From: Kribbella solani
Lineage (GTDB): Bacteria; Actinomycetota; Actinomycetes; Propionibacteriales; Kribbellaceae
DNA: 64,000 nucleotides
NCBI RefSeq assembly: GCF_014205295.1
Contig: NZ_JACHNF010000001.1
Location: forward strand, 7,316,001-7,380,000
Direction: 5' to 3'
The notes below the pieces were generated by a model. That model saw only the letters and a program-made list of their open reading frames with translations. It was not told the origin of the DNA and did not search any database. Shown here piece after piece: positions 27,251-35,062 of this stretch (within the stretch, counting starts at the first letter, position 1; each line of letters opens with the position of its first letter). The position numbers were made by a program, and so were the translations under genes.

Positions 27251-29287
27251 ATGAAGCGTGGGGCCTTGCTCGCTGTCCTGCCGCTGGTCCTCGGATCGGC
27301 GACCCTCCTCACCCAGTCCCAGAACTCGCCACCGCCAACCGCCGCGTCGACCGCCATCGGCACGGCACAGGTGGAGTCGAAGGGCACCCCGAGCCCGAGC
27401 GACGGCGACCTGTGGCCGTCCTGCTGGGCCGGCAACGACAAGCTGTACGCCGCGAACGGCGACGGCAAGGGATTCAGCACCGGCGGCGACTTCGCCGACA
27501 TCGCCGTCAGCGAGATCAACGGCACCCCCGGATACTTGTCTGGGGCAACGATCTCGAAGGGCGACCAGGTCGGGTCGATCTGGAGCGGTCCCGGGTACAA
27601 CCGGAAACCGACCGGAATGGTGTGCGTCGGTGACACCATGTACCTGGCGGTGCAGGATCTCGCGCTCGACTTCAACGACGTACCGGCGGCGAGCATCCTG
27701 AAGTCCACCGACCACGGCAAGACGTGGACCTGGGACAAGAAGAAGCCGATGTTCGCCGACCACGTGTTCACCACGATCTGGTTCGCGGACTTCGGCAAGG
27801 GTGGCGCGCTCGCGCCGGACGGTTACGTGTACGCGTACGGGCTGGACGGCAACTGGCGCGACTCCTTCGACGACACGGTTCCGGACCCGCAGAGCGTGTT
27901 CCTCGCCCGTGTCCCGAAGAACAAGGTGCAGGACCGCGGCGCGTGGAAGTTCTACACCGGTTCGGGCTGGTCGGCGAAGATCGCTGACAAGAAGCCGGTA
28001 CTGACCGACACGCGGCGGTTGTACGCGCAGACGTACGGCACGAACGCGTCGAACTTGAGCGTGATCAGCCAGGGCGGCGTCACATACCTGGCGAAGCAGA
28101 AGCGCTACGTGTACACGTCCTGGACCGAGTACACCTTCGAGTTCTACGAGTCGCCGACGCCGTGGGGCCCGTGGAAGCACTTCATGAGCAAGGACTTCGG
28201 TGGGTACCCGTGGTCGACCTCGAAGTACGGCGGGTACGGCGTGACCATCCCGTCCAAGTTCGTCCAGCCGGACGGGAAGACGATGTACCTGCAGGCGAAC
28301 GTGTGCCCGTGCGGCGGCGGCGGGATCGGTACGTCGGTGTACAACTTCAACCTGCGCAAGCTCGTACTCACACCGTCGTCCGACGCGCCGGCCGCCAACC
28401 TGCCCGGCCCGGACACCCTGGCGGCGCCCGCGAGCGGAGCGGTCGCAATCTCCAAGTCGACAAATTCCGGCAGTCTCGCGCTGATGAACGACGGCGCGCG
28501 GACGGGCAGTGAGTCGGACTTCGACGACGAGGTGAAGGGCGCGTCCTGGTGGGGGTACGAATGGCCGGCGCGGCACAAGGTGAACAACGTCGAGTTCACG
28601 TCCGGCACGGTGTCGGCGCAGGGCGGCTACTTCACGGGCCGTCCGCGAGTACAGGTCAAGCAGAACGGTGAGTGGGTCGAGGTCGGTTCGCAAACGGTGT
28701 CGCCGGCGTACCCCGGTGATGCGACGGCGGGGGCGAACACGACGTACACGTTGACGTTCCCGACGCAAGAGACCGATGGCGTCCGGGTGATCGGTCTGCC
28801 CGGCGGGACGCGCTCGTACACGACCGTGTCCGAGTTGGCGGTCCGGTACGTCGCGCAGCTGGCCGACGGTGGGTTCGAAGGTACCGGTGGTGGCAAGCCC
28901 GCGTGGCAGTTCGAAGGCGCTGCCGCCAATGGTGTCGACCGTGGTCTGGGCTTCGCGCACTCCGGTGCGAACAACGGCTGGATTCGCTGTACCTGCACGG
29001 GTTTCAGCGATCTCTACCAAACCGTTCCGGTGACGCCCGGCGCGACGTACACCTTCGGTTCGTGGATCAACGCGTCCGCGAATCTGCCTGCCGACCAGGG
29101 CCGGTTCGGTGTACGCGCCGGAGGCCAGGACCTGGCCGGCACGACCTTCGGCGCCGGCACCGGCTACGTACACCATGAGGTAACTGTCAAAGTCCCTGCC
29201 AACACCCACGAGCTGACTGTCCACGCCGGCTTCACCGGGCCGAACAAGGACACGTGGATTCAGGTGGACGACTTCACAGTGAGTTGA
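27251..29287 (+). CDS. Secreted DUF4185-like propeller with discoidin-like modules
   Basis: A 678-residue exported protein: signal peptide at 1-20 (RGALLAVLPLVLGSATLL), a five-bladed beta-propeller-like domain at about 45-370 of the DUF4185 type (SKGDQVGSIWSGPGY, then STDHGKTWTWDKKKP, GGVTYLAKQKRYVYTSW), then a discoidin-like module (about 390-520) and a carbohydrate-binding-type module (about 540-678). DUF4185 resembles family-43-type glycosidases, but activity is unproven; key acids were not confirmed. AAGGGA precedes ATG 27251. It probably releases or binds the glycan imported by the upstream transporter. Confidence 0.75.
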   Translation: MKRGALLAVLPLVLGSATLLTQSQNSPPPTAASTAIGTAQVESKGTPSPSDGDLWPSCWAGNDKLYAANGDGKGFSTGGDFADIAVSEINGTPGYLSGATISKGDQVGSIWSGPGYNRKPTGMVCVGDTMYLAVQDLALDFNDVPAASILKSTDHGKTWTWDKKKPMFADHVFTTIWFADFGKGGALAPDGYVYAYGLDGNWRDSFDDTVPDPQSVFLARVPKNKVQDRGAWKFYTGSGWSAKIADKKPVLTDTRRLYAQTYGTNASNLSVISQGGVTYLAKQKRYVYTSWTEYTFEFYESPTPWGPWKHFMSKDFGGYPWSTSKYGGYGVTIPSKFVQPDGKTMYLQANVCPCGGGGIGTSVYNFNLRKLVLTPSSDAPAANLPGPDTLAAPASGAVAISKSTNSGSLALMNDGARTGSESDFDDEVKGASWWGYEWPARHKVNNVEFTSGTVSAQGGYFTGRPRVQVKQNGEWVEVGSQTVSPAYPGDATAGANTTYTLTFPTQETDGVRVIGLPGGTRSYTTVSELAVRYVAQLADGGFEGTGGGKPAWQFEGAAANGVDRGLGFAHSGANNGWIRCTCTGFSDLYQTVPVTPGATYTFGSWINASANLPADQGRFGVRAGGQDLAGTTFGAGTGYVHHEVTVKVPANTHELTVHAGFTGPNKDTWIQVDDFTVS

Positions 29288-29331
29288 AAGACCGGAGTGG
29301 TCGGTGGTGTCGTGGGAGGAGTGGTCGGCGC

Positions 29332-30006
29332 TCACGGCCAGGGGAGGAGCTCCGGGCCGGTGACGGGGGACGGGCGACCTGCGTACCAAGCGGTCAGGTC
29401 GGGGAGGCTGCCGGTCAGGACGAGGTCCTGGCCGGTGCCGTTCTCCCAGGTGGCGGTGGGGGACTGGAGGATCAGGTGCGTGCCCTCGGGCGTGCGGGCG
29501 CGGAGGAAGTCGAGCAGGTGCAGGCAGAAGTCGGTTGGCCAGGACGCTGGAGTCACTCCCAGATCCAAGTCAGTGGTGTGGATGGTCAGCTCGCGCCAGG
29601 TGGCTTCCAGACCGGCCGCCAAGTTGCTGTTGCGGTGGAGGATCGGGCGGTCCCAGTCGTCCTCGCTGACCTTGTCCCATGAGGTGAGCAGAGTGGTGAC
29701 GGCTTGGGTGACATGGGCTGCCAGTTCGGTGGCGGGGCGATCGGCGCCGGCCTCGATGGCGGCATCGCGGGCAGGGCGGCCGCCGTCGTACACCTCGATC
29801 AGCCGGCCCTGGAGTGCCTCGTCGACCTGCCGGGTCATCGCCTCGGAGAAGTTGGCGAGGTGCGTGATCACGTGACCGCGGGACCAGCCCGGTAGGGCCG
29901 AGTCGGCGCGGGCGGTGGGGTCGTCCAGGTCCGCGACCAGGCCGAGCAGTTGGCCGGCGGCGGTGCGGATCGGCTCGGCGGCATCCGCGGTTCCGGTCAG
30001 GGCCAC
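29332..30006 (-). CDS. Maleylpyruvate isomerase family mycothiol-dependent-type protein
   Basis: A 224-residue protein. The N-terminal DinB-like four-helix bundle is seen in DPTARADSALPGWSRGHVI, then THLANFSEAMTRQ, where GHVITHL supplies metal-binding His residues. The fold is shared with mycothiol-dependent maleylpyruvate isomerases and other metal-thiol enzymes. Its substrate is unknown. GTG 30006 is chosen because GAAGGAG lies just upstream; it overlaps the pdxH-like gene end by 10 nt, so the pair is co-translated. Confidence 0.8.
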   Translation of the reverse strand: MALTGTADAAEPIRTAAGQLLGLVADLDDPTARADSALPGWSRGHVITHLANFSEAMTRQVDEALQGRLIEVYDGGRPARDAAIEAGADRPATELAAHVTQAVTTLLTSWDKVSEDDWDRPILHRNSNLAAGLEATWRELTIHTTDLDLGVTPASWPTDFCLHLLDFLRARTPEGTHLILQSPTATWENGTGQDLVLTGSLPDLTAWYAGRPSPVTGPELLPWP

Positions 30007-30668
30007 AGCATCTCCTTCGTCCAGCCGGCCGGTGCGTTGCCGTCGGCGGTGTCGAGTCGGTAGCGGAGGCGTACGTGCCGGCGGTCCTGGTCGGATTGCC
30101 AGAACTCGGCTTCCTCGGCGCGCAGCGTGTACAGCGTCCAGTTCGGCGCGACCAACTCCGGGTCGTCGGCGATTCGCTCGGCCTGTTCCTTCACCGCCAC
30201 GTCGATGTCGGAGCGATCCGTCAGTACCGCGCTCTGCTTGCCGACCAGCGCCTCGGCGCGGGCCGCGACCGGGCGGGCCAGGAAGTCGCGCGCGGATTCC
30301 TCGGCCGGCGCGGGCTCGACCGTACCGACGATCCGGACCTGGCGCCCGAGCGGCACCCAGTAGAACGTCAGCGCCGCGTACGGCGAGATGTCCAGCTCCT
30401 CGCCCTTCCGGCTCGTCGACGTCGACGCGAACTGCCAGCCGTCGTCCGTCACGTTCTTGAGGATCAGCACCCGCCCGTTCGGCCGGCCATCGGCGCGGAC
30501 CGTCGACAACGTCATGGCGCACGGCTCGGGCACCTGCTCGTCGATCGCGGTCAGCAACCACTCGACGAACAGCGCGTGCGGGGTGTCGGGCGACTCAGCG
30601 GGTTCCCAGGCCGGCGGGTTCCCGGTCAGGGTCGGTACGGCGCGCAGCCGGGTACGAAGATCGGTCAC
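29997..30668 (-). CDS. pdxH: Pyridoxamine/pyridoxine phosphate oxidase-like flavoprotein
   Basis: A 223-residue FMN protein. The PNP-oxidase pattern is visible: RPNGRVLILKNVTDDGWQFA, then STSTSRKGEELDISPYAALT and YWVPLGRQVRIVGTV, with the C-terminal Arg segment RHVRLRYRL before GWTKEMLWP. The enzyme makes pyridoxal 5'-phosphate; PLP is needed by kynureninase in this window. Some actinobacterial paralogues have other roles, so identity as true PdxH is likely but not certain. Transcription is likely leaderless from GTG 30668. Confidence 0.78.
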   Translation of the reverse strand: MTDLRTRLRAVPTLTGNPPAWEPAESPDTPHALFVEWLLTAIDEQVPEPCAMTLSTVRADGRPNGRVLILKNVTDDGWQFASTSTSRKGEELDISPYAALTFYWVPLGRQVRIVGTVEPAPAEESARDFLARPVAARAEALVGKQSAVLTDRSDIDVAVKEQAERIADDPELVAPNWTLYTLRAEEAEFWQSDQDRRHVRLRYRLDTADGNAPAGWTKEMLWP

Positions 30669-30680
30669 GCGCCGACCCTA
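30669..30680 (-). promoter_or_regulatory. -10 box of a leaderless pdxH-like transcript
   Basis: On the minus strand TAGGGT (complement of 30675-30680) lies exactly 6 nt before GTG 30668. Confidence 0.55.
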
Positions 30681-30717
30681 AGCGAGTGATTCACATGCCA
30701 GCAAGCGGATATCCCAT

Positions 30718-30729
30718 TAGTATCACCAG
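30718..30729 (+). promoter_or_regulatory. -10 box of a leaderless CGNR gene transcript
   Basis: TAGTAT at 30718-30723 lies exactly 6 nt before ATG 30730. It is divergent from the pdxH-like promoter 38 nt away. Confidence 0.55.
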
Positions 30730-31308
30730 ATGACCACGCTCGCCCTGGCCTTGGCCACCACGATCAAGCACGACGGGCATGGCGGCGTGGCCGACCTACT
30801 GTCCACGCCGGAGCAGGCAAGTGCGTGGTTCAGTACGTACGAACCCCTCGTACGCGACGTCCTCGGAGCCGCACCGGTTGAGCCGGAGTTCTTCCAGGGC
30901 GACCTGCTTCGGGTACGGCGTGCGGTGCGGGCGCTCTTCGCGCGAGCGGTGCCCGGCGCGCCCAGCAAAGCCGACGCGAACCGGCTGATGGATGCGGGCG
31001 ACGCGCTCCGGATGCTCAACCGGGCAGCGGACCGGCTCGGTACCACCCACCTGGACTGGCCGGCCGACGGTCCGCCGGTGCTGCGCTGGTCCGGGCGCAC
31101 CGACGACCCCACCGCGCTGCTGATCGGCGCCATCGCGCGCTCCGCGATCGACTTCCTCGCCGGTCCGGACCGCGACCGGCTACGCGCCTGCCCGGCCGCG
31201 CGGTGCGTCAAGTACTTCCTCCAGGACGACCCACGCCAGACCTGGTGCTCCCCGTCCTGCGGCAACCGCGAACGCGTCAACCGCCACTACCGCAAACGCA
31301 CCACCTGA
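30730..31308 (+). CDS. CGNR zinc-finger regulator with ABATE domain
   Basis: A 192-residue protein. The C-terminus holds the CGNR zinc finger (about 155-190: CPAARCVKYFLQDDPRQTWC, then SPSCGNRERVNRHY), four Cys that bind zinc and a basic tail. The rest is the ABATE-like stress domain of this family. Such proteins are predicted transcription regulators; the target is unknown. Its start is 61 nt from the divergent pdxH-like gene, which may be one target. Confidence 0.85.
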   Translation: MTTLALALATTIKHDGHGGVADLLSTPEQASAWFSTYEPLVRDVLGAAPVEPEFFQGDLLRVRRAVRALFARAVPGAPSKADANRLMDAGDALRMLNRAADRLGTTHLDWPADGPPVLRWSGRTDDPTALLIGAIARSAIDFLAGPDRDRLRACPAARCVKYFLQDDPRQTWCSPSCGNRERVNRHYRKRTT

Positions 31309-31320
31309 TGCCCTCGTCGA

Positions 31321-31332
31321 TAACCTGACGCC
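31321..31332 (+). promoter_or_regulatory. -10 box of a leaderless dapE transcript
   Basis: TAACCT at 31321-31326 lies exactly 6 nt before ATG 31333. Confidence 0.6.
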
Positions 31333-32400
31333 ATGACCAAGCTTGACCTGACCGTGTCCGCGCCCGACCTGACCGAGGCGCTGGTGAACATCGCGTCCGT
31401 CAGCGGTACGGAGGAGAAACTCGCGGACAAGGTCGAGAAGGCGCTCTCGGCGTACCCGCATCTGAAAGTCTTCCGGCACGGCAACACCGTGGTCGCGCGC
31501 ACCGACCTGGGCCGCGCCGAGCGGATCGTCCTCGCCGGGCACCTGGACACCGTCCCGCTGAACGACAACCTGCCCGCGCGCCGCGCCGACGGACTGATCC
31601 ACGGGCTCGGTGCCTGCGACATGAAAGGCGGCGTCGCGGTCGCGCTCCGGCTCGCCGCCACGCTGACCGAGCCGAACCGCGACCTCACCTACGTCTTCTA
31701 CGACTGCGAGGAGATCGAGGCCGAGCGGAACGGCCTGTTCAAGCTGACCCGGTCCAACCCGGAGCTGCTGGAAGGCGTCTTCGCGGTCGTGATGGAGCCG
31801 TCCAACGCGGCGGTCGAGGCCGGCTGCCAGGGCACGATGCGGATCGAGGTCACCACCCGCGGCGAGCGCGCGCACTCGGCCCGCTCCTGGATGGGTGTGA
31901 ACGCGATTCACGGCGCCGGCGAAGTCCTGGCCCGCCTCGGGGCGTACGAGCCGCGCCGCGTACCCATCGACGGACTGGAATACCGCGAAGGACTCAACGC
32001 GGTCGCGATCACGGGCGGGATCGCCGGCAACGTCGTACCGGACCTGTGCACGGTCACCATCAACTACCGCTTCGCCCCGAACCGCTCCGAGGCGGAGGCC
32101 GAGGCGCACCTGCGGTCGGTGTTCGAGGGGTTCGACGTGGTCGTGACGGACTCCGCGCCGGGCGGCCTGCCCGGCCTGGACCGACCGGCCGCGGCCGCGT
32201 TCCTGCAGGTGGTGGGCGGCGAACCCCAACCCAAGTTCGGCTGGACCGATGTCGCCCGCTTCACCCAACTCGGCGTACCCGCCGTCAACTACGGCCCCGG
32301 CGACCCCCTGTACGCCCACAAACAGGACGAGTTCGTCCCCGAAGCCGAGATAGCCCTGTGTGAACAACGCCTGAGGACTTGGTTGACAAGCCGCGCCTGA
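31333..32400 (+). CDS. dapE: Succinyl-diaminopimelate desuccinylase
   Basis: A 355-residue M20 metallopeptidase fold enzyme of lysine/DAP synthesis. AGHLDTVPLN (about 75) and GLGACDMKGG (about 94) carry the first His and Asp metal ligands, and CEEIEAERNG carries the general base and second Glu. It hydrolyses N-succinyl-LL-DAP to LL-DAP and succinate, the step after DapD and DapC. The length fits actinobacterial DapE. The following gene is LOG-family, as in mycobacteria; dapD is separated from it here. Confidence 0.93.
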   Translation: MTKLDLTVSAPDLTEALVNIASVSGTEEKLADKVEKALSAYPHLKVFRHGNTVVARTDLGRAERIVLAGHLDTVPLNDNLPARRADGLIHGLGACDMKGGVAVALRLAATLTEPNRDLTYVFYDCEEIEAERNGLFKLTRSNPELLEGVFAVVMEPSNAAVEAGCQGTMRIEVTTRGERAHSARSWMGVNAIHGAGEVLARLGAYEPRRVPIDGLEYREGLNAVAITGGIAGNVVPDLCTVTINYRFAPNRSEAEAEAHLRSVFEGFDVVVTDSAPGGLPGLDRPAAAAFLQVVGGEPQPKFGWTDVARFTQLGVPAVNYGPGDPLYAHKQDEFVPEAEIALCEQRLRTWLTSRA

Positions 32401-32425
32401 GCGGGCTCTGTTTCCGCGCACCGAA

Positions 32426-32437
32426 TAACCTGGACGC
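32426..32437 (+). promoter_or_regulatory. -10 box of a leaderless LOG gene transcript
   Basis: TAACCT at 32426-32431 lies exactly 6 nt before ATG 32438. Confidence 0.55.
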
Positions 32438-33295
32438 ATGTCAGAACCATCGATCCACCCCGACCGTCCGGTTGGCCAGCAGCAGCGCGGGCCGATCCTG
32501 ATGCGGCGCAAGCAGGTGCAGCACTCCACCTCCGAGCAGCGGCTGCTGGACAGCCGCGGCCCGTCGGACTGGGTGCACACCGACCCGTGGCGGGTGCTGC
32601 GCATCCAGTCGGAGTTCATCGAGGGATTCGGGATGCTGGCCGAGCTCGGCGCCGCGATCAGCGTGTTCGGTTCGGCCCGGACGAAGCTCGACGACCCGAT
32701 GTACGCCGCCGCCGAGCAGTTCGGCCGGAAACTGGTCGGTGCCGGGTACGCGGTGATCACCGGCGGCGGACCGGGCGTGATGGAGGCCGCGAACAAGGGC
32801 GCCTCGGAGGCCGGCGGCGTCTCGGTCGGCCTCGGCATCGAGCTCCCGTTCGAGAACGGCATGAACGAGTGGGTCGACATCGGGATGAACTTCCGGTACT
32901 TCTTCACCCGGAAGACGATGTTCGTCAAGTACGCCCAGGGCTTCGTGGTGATGCCCGGCGGGTTCGGCACGCTTGACGAACTGTTCGAGGCGCTCACGCT
33001 GGCCCAGACCCGCAAGGTCACCTCGTTCCCGGTGGTGCTGTTCGGGTCGGCGTACTGGGGCGGCCTGGTCGACTGGCTGCGTACCACCATGCTCGCCGAC
33101 GGCAAGATCTCACCCGCCGACCTGGACATGTTCGTGGTCACCGACGACGTCGACGAGGCGATCAGCTACATCGTCAAGGCCGGCGAGCTGGCCGACGCCG
33201 CCGCCGAACAAGCCGCCGAAGCAGCCGCCCACGAAGTCGAGTCCGCCACCGACCCCACCACCCATTCCCACCAACTAGGCTCCGACGGCAGCTAA
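32438..33295 (+). CDS. LOG-family (TIGR00730) nucleotide-binding protein
   Basis: A 285-residue Rossmann-like protein. The two signature motifs are ITGGGPGVMEAANKGASEAG and VMPGGFGTLDELFE. In plants and some bacteria such proteins cleave cytokinin ribotides (ribose 5'-monophosphate phosphoribohydrolase); in actinobacteria the role is less clear. The C-terminus is a hydrophilic Ala/Glu tail. In Mycobacterium the same protein (Rv1205) sits in the dapD-glgC region. A GC tetranucleotide repeat starts at the stop codon. Confidence 0.88.
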   Translation: MSEPSIHPDRPVGQQQRGPILMRRKQVQHSTSEQRLLDSRGPSDWVHTDPWRVLRIQSEFIEGFGMLAELGAAISVFGSARTKLDDPMYAAAEQFGRKLVGAGYAVITGGGPGVMEAANKGASEAGGVSVGLGIELPFENGMNEWVDIGMNFRYFFTRKTMFVKYAQGFVVMPGGFGTLDELFEALTLAQTRKVTSFPVVLFGSAYWGGLVDWLRTTMLADGKISPADLDMFVVTDDVDEAISYIVKAGELADAAAEQAAEAAAHEVESATDPTTHSHQLGSDGS

Positions 33296-33308
33296 CCCCC
33301 CCCGCCGC

Positions 33309-33497
33309 GCCCGCCCAGCCAGCCGGCCAGCCCGCCCGCCCGGCCAGCCAGCCAGCCAGCCAGCCCGCCCGCCCGCCCGGCCAGCCAGCCCGCCCGCCCG
33401 CCCGCCCGGCCAGCCAGCCCGCCCGCCCGCCCGGCCAGCCCGCCCGCCCGGCCAGCCCGCCCGCCCGGCCAGCCCGCCCGGCCGGCCCGCCCACCCG
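33309..33497. repeat. Higher-order CCAG/CCCG tetranucleotide repeat
   Basis: About 190 bp of tetranucleotides, beginning 14 nt after the LOG stop codon. After an irregular start the array parses into seven blocks of the form (CCAG)n(CCCG)m G, with n,m values near 1,3; 5,4; 2,5; 2,4; 1,3; 1,3; 1,2. The extra G at each block end shifts the phase. Frames on either strand read Gly/Ala/Trp/Arg or Pro/Ala runs but have no start signal or protein-like composition, so it is not treated as coding. The remaining 33498-33600 shows no gene. Confidence 0.8.
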
Positions 33498-33600
33498 GCT
33501 CCCGCCGGCAACCGAGTCGGTCACGCGAACACCCAGCGCCGTACCCACAGATCGGCCGGTGGGAGTGCTGCGTCGGAGCGGACGGGTCGGGGCTCGCTGG

Positions 33601-33647
33601 GGTTAACCACTCGTCTTGAGGGGCGGGGTCCAGTGGTCTAAGCAACG
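33601..33647 (+). repeat. Left terminal inverted repeat of the IS30 element
   Basis: 47 bp beginning GGTTAACCAC; its inner 26 bp (33622-33647) match the complement of 34882-34907 with one mismatch, and its outer 22 bp (33601-33622) match the complement of 34938-34959 with one mismatch. The transposase stop codon lies within it. Confidence 0.8.
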
Positions 33648-34861
33648 AGTAGTTCGGCCAGTGCTTGGGCTGGGGTTTTGAGGTTGAGTGTAGGGCGGGG
33701 TCGTTGGTTGAGGGTGGTGGCGATCTGGTCGAGGCTGGCGGCGGTGTGGGTGGACAGGTCTGTGCCTTTGGTGAGCCAGAACCGCAGGAGCCGGTTGGTG
33801 TTCTCGTTGGTGCCGCGTTGCCAGGGGGAGTGGGGGTCGCAGAAGTAGACAGGCATGTTCAGATCGAGCTGGATGCGCCGGTAGGCGGCTAGTTCGCGTC
33901 CGCGGTCCCAGGTCAGGGAGCGGCGCAGGTGGTCGGGCAGGGTGCGCATCTGGGTGATCATGGTCTCGGCCACGGTGTCGGCGTCGTGCTGGCCGGGCAG
34001 GTGCAGCAAGATGGTGAACCGGGTGGTGCGCTCGACCAGTGTGCCGACCGCGGAGCGGTTGCCGGTGCCGATGATCAGGTCGCCTTCCCAATGTCCGGGC
34101 ACGGCACGGTCGGTGGCCTCGGCGGGGCGTTGACTGATCGTGAACGCTTCCCGGTACGGGTTTCGGGCCTGGCGATGGTCGCCGCCGCGGGGTTTGCGGG
34201 CCGTGCGGCGCAGGCTCAACTGCCGGTGCAGGTCTTGTCGCAGCTGGCCGCGGGTCTGCACATACAGCGCTTGGTAGATGGTTTCGTGCGACACACGAGC
34301 CATCCTCTCCTGCGCGCTGTCGCCGGGGTGATCACGGCGCAGTACTGCCGCGATCAGGCCCGGGGACCAGCCGGTGTCCATCCAGCCGGTGATCCGGGCG
34401 CACAGCCCCGGATCGGCGGCCAGCTTGAACTCCTTGGGCCGGCGCCGCCGCTCATGAGCGGCACGGTGAGCCACCGGCGCCCAATAGGACCCGTCCCGGC
34501 CGCGATTGCGGGCCACCTCACGCCAGATCACCGACTTGTCCCGCCCGATCGCCTCACCGATCCCGGCATACGACAACCCCTGCCGTAACAGCACAGCGAT
34601 CACCGCCCGGTCCTCACTGGTCAACGGCCGCCGAGCTCGCGTCCCCGCGACCCCACCCGGGACTGCTGCTGGCACGCTGCCCGGCAACCCACCAGCTCTG
34701 TTCTGCCGCAACGATGGCTCCACAAGCCCCGATGTTCGCCACCACAACGAACCCGTATCCCACGACACGCCGACCGCCGACGCCGCTGACTGCACCGACC
34801 ACCCACCACCCACCAGCGCGAAAAACTCATCCCGCACTCCGTACGGATACCTCATCGGCAT
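33638..34861 (-). CDS. IS30-family transposase
   Basis: A 407-residue DDE transposase. An N-terminal helix-turn-helix region (about 80-120: LTSEDRAVIAVLLRQGLSYA, then GIGEAIGRDKSVIWREV) binds the ends. The catalytic acids are seen in VPGHWEGDLIIG (D1), LTWDRGREL (D2) and DPHSPWQRGTNENTN (E), the IS30 signature. No frameshift or stop was found, so it may be active. ATG 34861 has GGAAGG about 9 nt before it; a GTG at 34870 is in frame. The gene ends inside the left terminal repeat. Confidence 0.9.
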   Translation of the reverse strand: MPMRYPYGVRDEFFALVGGGWSVQSAASAVGVSWDTGSLWWRTSGLVEPSLRQNRAGGLPGSVPAAVPGGVAGTRARRPLTSEDRAVIAVLLRQGLSYAGIGEAIGRDKSVIWREVARNRGRDGSYWAPVAHRAAHERRRRPKEFKLAADPGLCARITGWMDTGWSPGLIAAVLRRDHPGDSAQERMARVSHETIYQALYVQTRGQLRQDLHRQLSLRRTARKPRGGDHRQARNPYREAFTISQRPAEATDRAVPGHWEGDLIIGTGNRSAVGTLVERTTRFTILLHLPGQHDADTVAETMITQMRTLPDHLRRSLTWDRGRELAAYRRIQLDLNMPVYFCDPHSPWQRGTNENTNRLLRFWLTKGTDLSTHTAASLDQIATTLNQRPRPTLNLKTPAQALAELLVA

Positions 34862-34881
34862 ACACAACACCTTCCATCAGG

Positions 34882-34959
34882 CGTTGCTTCGACCACTGGA
34901 CCCCGCCAGGGTTCACCACCGGTATACGGGTGGTGAACCCTCAAGAGGAGTGGTTAACC
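34882..34959 (-). repeat. Right terminal inverted repeat of the IS30 element
   Basis: 78 bp: the inner 26 bp (34882-34907) and outer 22 bp (34938-34959) correspond to the left end, separated by an added 31 bp that the left end lacks. Confidence 0.75.
34908..34941. repeat. 34-bp near-perfect palindrome inside the right IS30 end
   Basis: AGGGTTCACCAC and GTGGTGAACCCT are 12-bp arms around a ten-base centre that is itself paired except for one mismatch, so 16 of 17 pairs match. It is absent from the otherwise matching left end. Confidence 0.8.
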
Positions 34960-35062
34960 ACCCGCGTTGGAGAGGCGGGTGGGGAGCCGAAACCCTCGGT
35001 GCCGGCGCTGAAAATGCGGGTGTCGGTGCGGGTGACTCGGGCGGCATGGCACGATCGGTCCC

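Larger units (their letters stand above)
33601..34959 (-). mobile_element. IS30-family insertion element
   Basis: About 1.36 kb with inverted terminal repeats. The left end (33601-33647) and the right end (complement of 34882-34959) share GGTTAACCACTC, TCTTGAGG and GGCGGGGTCCAGTGGTC, then AAGCAACG with single mismatches. The right end has an extra 31 bp not in the left end, holding a 34-bp palindrome. One intact transposase gene fills the element. A target duplication could not be defined with confidence. It sits between the LOG and DivIVA-domain genes. Confidence 0.8.

Noticed and set aside
26891-29389. 832-codon minus-strand frame over the secreted propeller gene
   Set aside because: Shadow of the plus-strand gene, with Arg/Val/His-rich composition and no domain.
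33309-33497. CRISPR array
   Set aside because: The array has no spacers or constant-length repeats and is made of tetranucleotides; no cas genes are nearby.
33275-33645. Gly/Ala/Arg/Trp-repeat frames over the tetranucleotide array
   Set aside because: They translate only the microsatellite; no ribosome site, and the repeat phase shifts within the array.
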